A stretch of DNA of 30,000 nucleotides, from contig CM018891.1 of assembly GCA_009663005.1 (NCBI GenBank), forward strand, positions 2,532,965-2,562,964. Direction: 5' to 3'. Below, piece by piece: positions 22,536 through 30,000 of the stretch. Positions within the stretch are counted from its first letter, which is position 1, and each line of letters begins with the position of its first letter. The stretch is from Actinidia chinensis (Eukaryota > Streptophyta > Magnoliopsida > Ericales > Actinidiaceae). The translations under genes were made by a program, and so were the position numbers. The notes under the pieces are model-generated. The model saw only the letters and a program-made list of their open reading frames with translations. It was not told the origin of the DNA and ran no database searches.

Positions 22536-22570
<35 letters not shown>
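22536..22570. repeat. (GA)n microsatellite beside the leader-intron donor
   Basis: About 17 GA units. Read on the gene's strand it is a (CT)n run beginning 10 bases inside the presumed leader intron. Confidence 0.95.
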
Positions 22571-22573
<3 letters not shown>

Positions 22574-22580
22574 GGCTTAC

Positions 22581-22665
22581 CTGAGACTGAACTGAATCCT
22601 CTGACCCAAAAGCGGGTTTGGGGAGTGAGAGATGGTGAGATGTGAATGGGTCGACGGACTTCACT
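22581..22665 (-). other. Probable first, non-coding leader exon of the unnamed gene
   Basis: On the minus strand a C/T-rich stretch with CACCATCTCTCACTCCCC ends GTTCAGTCTCAG at a strong GTAAGC donor. The 5' limit is unknown; 22665 is only an approximate start. Position and strand fit a leader exon for the gene at 17590-20895. Confidence 0.5.
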
Positions 22666-22689
22666 GTAGAGAGAGATTAGTAAGTAATT

Positions 22690-22701
22690 TTTCGCGCCAA
22701 A
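22690..22701 (-). promoter_or_regulatory. Palindromic E2F site TTTGGCGCGAAA
   Basis: On the minus strand the 12 bases read TTTGGCGCGAAA, an exact match to the two-sided E2F consensus TTTSGCGCSAAA. It lies about 110 bases upstream of the leader-exon donor, where a proximal promoter is expected. Confidence 0.6.
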
Positions 22702-22714
22702 CGCTTTGCGGAAC

Positions 22715-22722
22715 TAGGGTTT
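22715..22722 (-). promoter_or_regulatory. Telo-box AAACCCTA
   Basis: TAGGGTTT on the plus strand is AAACCCTA on the gene's strand, 13 bases upstream of the E2F site. Telo-boxes commonly accompany E2F or site II boxes in plant promoters of dividing-cell genes. Confidence 0.5.
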
Positions 22723-22739
22723 TTGTGGTGTGGCTCGTT

Positions 22740-24000
22740 GTGCAATTTGCCCGCCATCTTTTAGTTTGTTTATTGGGAGCTTCTAAATTTTATATTTTTA
22801 TAAAACTTTTTATATAATTACTACAAAATTAAACTAGTACCCCTCGAAATTAACTAAGGCCCCTATATGTTTATATAGGTTAGTCGTAAACATAACGTGA
22901 GACATTTTTTTATAGAATTCATAATACAAGATTTTCAAAAAATCAAAATCCGTCCAGGGCAATTGCAAAGTTTATCTAAGAATCACAAGAGACGAATGCT
23001 TGAGTTTTTCAAATTATGCTAATCAATACTACCACTAATTGTGGTCGGCCTCTCCAGTGGTAATGACACGAGGATGGACGAGGGGAGATAACAATGGTCT
23101 CCACAAAAGAGATGATAGAGGGAGTGGCGGTACCAAGCTATGCCTAGCAGAGATTATAGTCCCGTCTTACTTCAAAAAATTATAAAAATTATTTTAAGTT
23201 TTAAAATTTTTATACTTTAGCCCTTTTTTAAATATATTTAAAAAAATTATATTTTAGTTCTTCCTAACTTAAAATCCTGAATCTATCCTGGATAGAGGGT
23301 TAAAGTTGTTATTTTATAATTCTTACATGCTAATACCAACAACTTTCATTAGTTACTTTATTCGTAGACTAACCAAGGGAGTTAATTATAATGAGGCTAA
23401 AAACCTCAACCAGTAATTATAATTTTTAATACCTCAGGGGACGACAACATAGAGTACCCAAATTTTTAGCATGTTTTTCAAATTTTTTGGGTGCCAATCG
23501 TGTTTGAATGAAAATACTTTGATGCACACAAACTAAAAAATAAAAACAAATAAATTTATATAAAATTAGTAATTGTTTGGTCTGCCTACAATAGATTACG
23601 CGAAAAAAATTTATTTCTTAGACATACTTAGTAGAGTTTTTCTACCATCTAAAAAAACATAGATATAAACGTCTGATAAAGAGATATATTACAATAAAAT
23701 GGAAAACACGATTAAAAAGTATAATATTGTAAAAATTGTTGTAGTTTTTTGGGAGAAAGAGAAAAAAAGAAAAGACTTTTTTGGGGTATGAGTTTTCACT
23801 AAAAAATTTGGGATTTAAATGGATAAAAAATATGTCCAGTTTAAAAGTTTATTTTTTTATCCATTAGATCACAATTTATTTATGTTTTTTTCCATCAGAT
23901 CACAATTTTATGTGGATCCCACATTTTGGAAAAAAAAAGATGATGTGTTTGAGGGGAAAAAATTAATCTCCCTCAACTTTGATTAAAGTTTTGAGATTTA
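22740..24000. other. AT-rich intergenic DNA between divergent genes
   Basis: No gene recognised. Around 23030-23300 lies a worn dispersed repeat whose end (TTAAAATCCTGAATCTATCC) resembles the element at 10816-11003. Confidence 0.4.
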
Positions 24001-24206
24001 GGCTCCGTTTGATAATGCTTAAAAGCTAAGTTTTTTTAAACTTGCTACCCAAAAAGTCAAGATTTTTTAGATTTTTTATTTTTGTGGCTTTATTTTAGTT
24101 AAAATTAAATAAAAAAACTAAAAAATAAAAAGCAAAAAAGTTAACTATAATTCATTTTTTTATTTATTTAAAAAAAAAATAAAAAAATTTGGTGTCAAAC
24201 GGAGCC
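24001..24206 (+). mobile_element. Tourist-like MITE, copy D
   Basis: Starts GGCTCCGTTTGATAATGC and ends GTCAAACGGAGCC, with perfect TTA target duplications at 23998-24000 and 24207-24209. The body matches copies A-C. It lies about 170 bases before the OEP24 coding start, so within its likely promoter. Confidence 0.9.
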
Positions 24207-25172
24207 TTAAAATTCATATTTTAGATGTTGACCATGTATTATATTAGGTGGGACCTACATTATTTATGATTTTTATTGTACAAAATATAGTAGGCTAATC
24301 TTGCTCAACTTAATAGATTCCCGAGAAAGCTAGCAAGACTTTCCAACTCCGCCAAGCACAATCGCCGTTTCCTAACGAAATTACGGCCTCCTTGAAGGGT
24401 AGAAATGACATCGCAAAAAGCAGCGCTTGCCGCAACCGTCTTCGGTCAAGCCGGCGACGTCAGGCTCCGCGCTTCCTTGACTGACGCCACCGTCGTCCAA
24501 AGGCCCCAGCTTAAACGGCCTTGTCCTTGCCGTCGAGAAGCCCGGCTTCTTCATCATCGACTACAACGTCCCCAAAAAGGTAATCCCAAATTAGGGCACA
24601 AACACGTGGTGTATTTACGTATATGTCGCAAGCATTTGATAATTGTGTTGGTGATTTTGTGGATTAGGATGTTAGGTTTCAGTTCATGAACACGATTAGG
24701 GTTGCGGAGAAGCCACTGAATTTGACTTATATACACAGTAGAGGTGATAACCGGACGATGTTGGATGGGTCGCTGGTGTTTGATTCGGCCAACAAGGTGT
24801 CGGCGAATCACGTGGTTGGTTCGGGGAATTGCAAGTTGAAGTACACTTACGTGCACCAAGGGGTGACCACCTACGAGCCGAGCTATGATTTGGCCAAGAA
24901 TTCGTGGGATTTCGCCATGTCACGGAGGGTTTATGGGGATGATGTGTTTAGGGCTTCATACCAGACGGGGAGCAAGGCGCTGGGGCTCGAGTGGTCGGGG
25001 AATTCAAAGTTGAACGGAAGTTTCAAGGTATGGAATTATTGTTTCATGTGTTTCTTGGAATATTTGATTGGTTGCATCGAAAATTGACTTCTTTTACACT
25101 GATCGGAAATGGGTTGTAATGTTTTTAAGGGCTTTAACTATCAGTAGACTGAAATGGTGCATAAGACTATAA

Positions 25173-25491
25173 GAGCATCTCAACTGATCTGTGCCATTTT
25201 GGCAACGCTGCTGCTGAAATTTGACCTGCTACGATGCCCATTTTTCCATAATTTGGGAGTGCTATGCTGGCAATGTTGCCTAATTGGTTTAATGCTATTT
25301 TGACACAACTACTTAGTTTCTGCTGTTGGATCAAAAGCATTAGGATGATGTGGCAAGTTTTGCAATGCTAAAGTTGCTACCAAATTTGGTACAATAATTA
25401 GGCTTGCCAAAATTTGGCAGCACCTATGGTTCACCAAGATTTTGCCAAATTTGCAGCCAAATTTTGGCTTTGGCAACAACAGGAGTTGCTC
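25173..25491. mobile_element. MITE-like element in OEP24 intron 2, GAGCA ends, TAA target duplication
   Basis: The left end is GAGCATCTCAACTGATCTG and the inverted right end is GAGCAACTCCTGTTGTTGCC. TAA flanks both sides (25170-25172 and 25492-25494). The inside repeats TTTGGCAA/TTGCCAAA motifs in both orientations. Same terminus type as the elements at 4551-5154 and 8606-9003. Confidence 0.7.
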
Positions 25492-25494
25492 TAA

Positions 25495-27740
25495 ACAATG
25501 GGAACTTAAGCATGGCACCACTATTTATCTCACCGGTATCTGATTAGCTAGTTTTGTAGTTTCAGAAAATGCAAACTTGTTAAAAAAAATCTGAACTTCT
25601 ATACAAATAAGGATGGCAATGGAATGTGATTGTTGTAGCTATGGTACTATCCTCTCCCAATACAGAATACTAGAATAGATCTTTTAAGATTGAATTGTGG
25701 ATTACTTCCAAGAGTACTTTTTTTTATTAGCTGGATCTTTGATTAAATACCCTAGCCGCTAAATTGTTTTAATTCATTTGTGAACGATATGACTATTTTG
25801 TATTCATTGTTTGTGATCAACTTAAAAGGATGCCTAGTCTTGTATAAGCAATGGTCAGGATATTTTGTTGAAACATTCAAGGTGAGGCCTTTATTCTTAT
25901 GCTCAAGGTTTGCTTCTCGTTAAGGATGTGAATTTATATTCTTATCAAAGAGAAAGATCTTCTCTGTGGCTTAAATAATCCAATTGTTTGTTGGTCCAAG
26001 TCTTGATGTAGAGTTTTGATACATGATTTGCTAGAAGATTTCAAACTAGGAATGAGCTATGGTGATTTTCAGTTCTTAAGCTGGTCTTTCATAATTAACC
26101 TGAATTGTAAATCAGATGAATTTGGTGGGACTGAGGTTTTCAAGGCTAACCAGTCACATGGACGTGAAGATACTAAAATTCTATCTAACATTAAACTGCA
26201 ACTTGTTTGGTAATGTGTTAGTGTCATTTGGCCTGAGACATCACTAACTTGTGCAAGTGATTAAATTTTTATCCAATTGATTCAGAAATTGCTATTGTTA
26301 CTTTTGTTTTATTCTTACAAATAACTGTGACTGTGTAACAAGTTGCTGATACTGGAATGGTAGCTTATTAGTTGGCTAAAATAGTAGGAGCAGGAGAAGA
26401 AACATCTGCTTTGCTTGGCTGTCGGTACTCATGCGAGATCTTTTCAGATAGAATGTTCTCATGGAAGAAGGTGGCTAACTCACCTTTGAACAGACAAATA
26501 TGTGATACGTGGCATATTTCTACTAGTATCAGTAAGCCCTGTTCAGGGACAAGATGCTAGGGATTTTCTCTTACATGCTTAGTGTCTTGGTTTCACTGCT
26601 ATTTGGGTGTGGCTCGGGATGGTGTCTTACAAGCTTTTCTCTTTGGATCCCCTATTCAATAGACTATGGTTCTTCTGGATATGGTTTTCTGATTCTGGGG
26701 TATGCCCCAGTTGTTTAATGTTTGTTGCTGGAAAATCTTTATTTACCACCAAAAAGGAAAAGCTTCACTTAGATGTAACAATGCCTTGATCCCCAGATCA
26801 AATTGCCAGAGTTTGTGAGGCTTAGGGGAACATAAATGATACTAAAATTTTGTTTTTACAGGAGGCTCAAAGAGTAACGGTGGAACTACATTATTAACCT
26901 AACACATTTAAGTGTGCCCATTTGCTTAATTAATGCTTTAATAGTTCTAAAATAAAAAAGAACAAAGTAAACCTTTGGCAATGCTCCAGCATTGGTTCCT
27001 TGATTTTCATATCCTCTGAATGAAATGATTGGTGATTCCATTCCTATTGTGTATCCTGGAGCTGTGCAATCTTATATTCTTGCTTTCACTTTAAACGTTG
27101 CATTAGGATTCTTGTAATTATGCATTCTATTTCACAAGTTGGGATTTTTGTAGTATCATAAGGAGGCGCTCATAGTATCTTTTCCGAAAATAATACCTTG
27201 TTACTCAACACATTCACTTAGATATTATAACTGAAGCGTGGAAGAAGGGTACAGCGAGAGAAATGAGGTCACTTGCAATATATTTTAAACACACTATGAC
27301 AATATTATTTATGATTAGTCAAAGATCAACTGCCACGCTTATCCGTAGGAAAAATTTCTCAGTTGATGTCTACTTTTTGCTCTTTTACTGGCATTTTCCC
27401 CCAGAGTCATATCAATACCTACGGTATTATTTGGCTTTGTATTTTGAAGCAGATTTTCTTGCGAGGGGGATCACAATTCATGTTTCATTCTAGATTCTGT
27501 TTTGGTGAAGACTAGTCTCATAAAGTTTGAAATCTATGTTTTCTTTAAGTTGTCGGTAACTAAACATATTTTATTTGGCTGCTTCAATAGAGCTGTATAT
27601 TGCATGATTAAAGTTGTCTGTGCTTAGTTTCAGATGTGTGAAATGCTAAGATGTTGGTCCGAGGAGTTCATATATTTTCTCCAGTATTTCCGCATGTTCA
27701 CCGGATGCAATGTCTAACTTTACTTTTTTCTCTCTCCCAG
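25495..27740 (+). other. Rest of OEP24 intron 2
   Basis: Long intron running up to the acceptor TCTCTCTCCCAG at 27740. Frames of 60-76 codons inside it are chance. No nested gene recognised. Confidence 0.6.
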
Positions 27741-27821
27741 ATTTCAGCGTCCCTCAATTTAGCAGAGGAGCTCAAAATGCCCAAGTTATGTGCCGAGTCT
27801 ACGTGGGATTTCGAAATGTGA

Positions 27822-28477
27822 TTTTGTTCCCCCTTGTTTCATTTGCCTGTTGCTATTATTTCAATTTGGATTACTGCCTCCTATTGGCTGGACACCGTGT
27901 GGTTCTGAAACTCAAACAAAAAAAAAATAATAAAAACCTCAATAGCTCTAAGCATATTTTGCATTTATAAACATTTTATGTCAAAATGTTGTCATTCTGC
28001 AGAATAGAACAACTGTCCTATTTTATCTATTCTTTAGCCCTTCCTCTCACTTTTTGTGAAACATAGTGTTAGGTTAAACTTGTGTTGGTGGTCCAGAATT
28101 TTCATATGAGATTTGTTAACACCACCAAGTCCTACCGCGCGCGAGAGAGAGCTCTTTCGTGAGGCCAATTGTTCAAAAGCCTCTCTCTACTTTGGTTTTA
28201 AAAGGGGTTTTGAGTTATTTGGTTGGTGTTGGTACTTTATTCTGGTTTCAATCCACCTTTTATATTGAATTTTTATATATAATGATGTGACAGAATATGG
28301 GCCTTTTAACCCGTCGATATAACTTTTATTTATTAAAATATTATTGTCATGTTATTTTATATATGGATTTTTTTTAATATAAAAATATCATTTTCCTTCT
28401 TTTAATTCTTGTTTGACATTTGGTCTTGAAAAAGATGTCCTCTCAGCAACTTGGACCTTCAAACCACCCAACCTCCA
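27822..28477. other. 3' flank of OEP24
   Basis: AT-rich; a GCGCGCGAGAGAGAG patch lies near 28136-28150. No gene recognised. Confidence 0.4.
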
Positions 28478-28736
28478 CACAAGAGGCTGTGGTAAGGGCT
28501 AGTGAGACTTCGGTCTTAGATTCGAGTTTCACTACTTGCCCTCGTGCATATAGTATATTGGCAAAAGGCAAGCGTTCGGGACGCGAGCTAACATTCGAAG
28601 GTCCTGTGTTCCATTCTTATCTGCTGCGTTGCATAATCGCGTTTACATCTTGTGGGTGTGATGCTAGCTATCACAGACAATAGAATAGTCTGAGTTTTAG
28701 AATTTGGGATACTGTTAATCAAAAAAAAAATAAAAA
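28478..28736 (+). mobile_element. SINE-like element with pol III boxes and A-rich tail
   Basis: GTGGTAAGGGCTAGTGAGAC (A-box-like) is followed by TTAGATTCGAGTTTCACTAC (B-box-like, compare GGTTCGANTCC). The element ends in an A-rich tail (AAAAAAAAAATAAAAA, about 28721-28736). The layout and about 260-base length fit plant tRNA-derived SINEs. No target duplication could be fixed. Confidence 0.45.
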
Positions 28737-29684
28737 CTGCTCTTGTTCGACCATACACTGGAATCTTATTTCATTTTACTGTTTTATTTTTTATTTTGAT
28801 TAACAGGTCCGCCATTGTGAATCTGAAAAAAAAAAAGAAAACATCCATGGCCAATGGAATATCCCAAAACAGGCACAATTTGTTTATTTGTTTCTATTGT
28901 CTTTGGCCTGTTATATAGATATATATAATCGGCAAGAGGGGGTAGGGTAATAGGTGTTGTACTTCACATCAATATAATTTGAACCCGTGTATATAATTCA
29001 CGCTTGGTAAAAAAAACATCTCAATCACCTGGCAAACTCTTGATTTTATATGTTTTATTGTCTTTTAGCAAGTATATATATTTTTTAATTGCTATACACA
29101 ATTTTTAAGGTAATACATTAAAGAGGGGAAAAAACGTAATCATTTTTTGTACAGTGGTCTCTTCGTGAAGGGTAGAAAGTTTACATTTCTGTTTGGATCA
29201 AAAATTTATATGTTTTATTGTCTTTTCTCACATCTCTGGGTGGTCAAAAATTAGGAACCATGCAATGTTGCAAAATTTTCACATTCAATCAAAATAAAAA
29301 GCATATATTTATGTATTTTGCGTAACATGTAAAATGTAAAAGGTGGGAATACAACCCTTCTAACATTCATTATATCGGGCCGTGTCATATTTGTATTCAT
29401 GTTGAAAAGTATATAACCCGAACTCGAGCAATTGGTGCACTGATTTTGTTAATGTGCCATATTAAAGATGGGAAATCTCCGTCTAATGCCATTCTGAAAC
29501 CCCTCATATAATGCAAATATCGACCAAAAATATGGCGTCTTAAGTGAATCACCTCTTCCAGAGCAGCGGAGAACAGAAGGAAAAGGGAAGAACGGACAGC
29601 ACCATAAATAAAGTAGAACAAATCTCCCTAAATGGTATAAATTTCCATTTCAAGCAAATATGAGCAGAAACAATCAACTGACCA
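28737..29684. other. AT-rich intergenic DNA and 3' flank of the next gene
   Basis: No gene recognised. The phrase ATATGTTTTATTGTCTTTT occurs twice (about 29048 and 29207), a small direct repeat. Confidence 0.4.
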
Positions 29685-29759
29685 TCAGACGGGAATTGAC
29701 AATCCCTTCTTTGCCATGCTATCAAGAACATCGTTGAGCGCTTGGCAGAGGCCAACAAT
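29685..29759 (-). CDS. Probable last exon of an unidentified gene (partial)
   Basis: On the minus strand the acceptor TTTTGCAG (AG at 29761-29760) opens an exon of exactly 25 codons reading IVGLCQALNDVLDSMAKKG and ending LSIPV, then TGA at 29687-29685. Phase-0 joining, a regular amphipathic pattern and the clean stop make a real terminal exon likely. I do not recognise the family. The rest of the gene lies to the right, beyond the window or in exons I could not find at 29760-30000. Confidence 0.5.
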   Translation of the reverse strand: MVGLCQALNDVLDSMAKKGLSIPV

Positions 29760-30000
29760 CTGCAAAAGCCACAACCAGTAGAAAATCAAATTTAGAGTAG
29801 CACATTTGGTTAATACTATCGAAATGGATTTCTTTTATTTTTCTTTCTGTAAATAGTTCTCTCGTTCGTAACACAAATTAATCAGCACATTTCCAATAAC
29901 GTGGACCTAGAACATGAGCTTCGAACGCTAAATTCCTGAATGGTATTTAAGGCATGGATTTTTAGAGGGAAATATGAACAGAAAGGAGAATGTAAAGGAG
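29760..30000 (-). other. Probable intron of the gene ending at 29685
   Basis: No exon recognised on either strand up to the window edge. Confidence 0.35.

Larger units (their letters stand above)
20896..22580 (-). other. Probable intron in the 5' leader of the unnamed gene
   Basis: The acceptor TTTTAG lies three bases before the ATG (AG at 20897-20896). A matching donor CAG/GTAAGC is at 22580. The interval is AT-rich and has no exon that I can support. It contains the SINE-like fragment at about 21420-21560. A leader intron of about 1.7 kb is inferred from these two sites. Confidence 0.5.
24380..27821 (+). pseudogene. OEP24: OEP24, chloroplast outer envelope pore protein, three exons with exon 1 lesions
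   Basis: Exons 24380-24579, 24668-25027 and 27741-27821, introns GT-AG, phase 0. Exon 1 encodes TASLKGRNDIAKSSA, then [20 protein letters not shown], then [15 protein letters not shown] and [10 protein letters not shown], but in three frames: one extra base near 24426 (GCTTGCC) and one near 24497 (GTCCAAAGG). The expected start codon is ATT at 24380. Exon 2 (120 codons, open) carries [54 protein letters not shown] and [16 protein letters not shown]. Exon 3 reads ISASLNLAEELKMPKL, then AESTWDFEM and TGA. Discounting the two extra bases the protein would be about 212 residues, the usual OEP24 size. OEP24 is a beta-barrel solute channel in the plastid outer envelope, passing triose phosphates, sugars and nucleotides. 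The identity is firm; whether the locus is dead or the assembly has base errors is open. ATG 24405 is an alternative start. Confidence 0.85.

Noticed and set aside
27710..27970. 86-codon plus-strand frame
   Set aside because: It overlaps OEP24 exon 3 in the wrong frame; the spliced frame gives the family ending STWDFEM and a stop.
1..30000. Integrated viral (pararetrovirus or similar) or autonomous transposase genes
   Set aside because: No reverse transcriptase, integrase, transposase or capsid-like frames were seen; all mobile elements here are short and non-coding.

Overview
The window is eukaryotic nuclear DNA from a flowering plant, most likely a eudicot. The evidence is AT-rich intergenic DNA full of short non-autonomous transposons, GT-AG introns up to about 2.7 kb, and fragments of plant-specific families: GIGYF/EXA1-like, DUF1195, DUF620, OVATE, OEP24. 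No operons, CRISPR arrays, tRNA or rRNA genes, or viral genes were seen. LAYOUT: 939-1916 (+) holds the last three exons of a GYF-domain EXA1/GIGYF-like gene, whose 3' end is tandemly duplicated. 2552-5154 is a cluster of foldback elements, tandem repeats and a large MITE-like element. 5586-6353 (-) holds two intact exons of a DUF1195 membrane-protein gene. 6360-9457 is AT-rich DNA with one GC-rich island and one MITE-like element. 9458-13187 (-) is a four-exon DUF620 gene carrying frameshifts. 13311-14749 has a G-rich tract and two Tourist-like MITEs. 15764-16703 (+) is a broken OVATE family protein gene. 17590-20895 (-), with a leader exon near 22581, is a five-coding-exon gene for a conserved plant protein I cannot name; its putative promoter has a perfect E2F palindrome and a telo-box. 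24380-27821 (+) is a three-exon OEP24 chloroplast outer-envelope pore gene with a lost start codon and two one-base insertions. 29685-29759 (-) is probably the last exon of a gene that continues past the window. COMMON THREADS: (1) Four of the six recognisable genes (DUF620, OVATE, the unnamed gene, OEP24) keep sensible exon-intron structure and family sequence but carry one- or two-base indels and stops. Either this is a decaying segment or the assembly keeps indel errors; the sequence alone does not settle which. (2) Two MITE families dominate the intergenic and intronic DNA. One has ends resembling GGCTCCGTTTGGTA (four copies), the other has ends resembling GAGCATC (three copies). Almost all are flanked by 3-bp TNA target duplications, the signature of PIF/Harbinger (Tourist) elements. 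The genes have unrelated roles (translation control, chloroplast pore, transcriptional repressor, unknowns) and show no sign of forming a pathway. I found no convincing new biological system.
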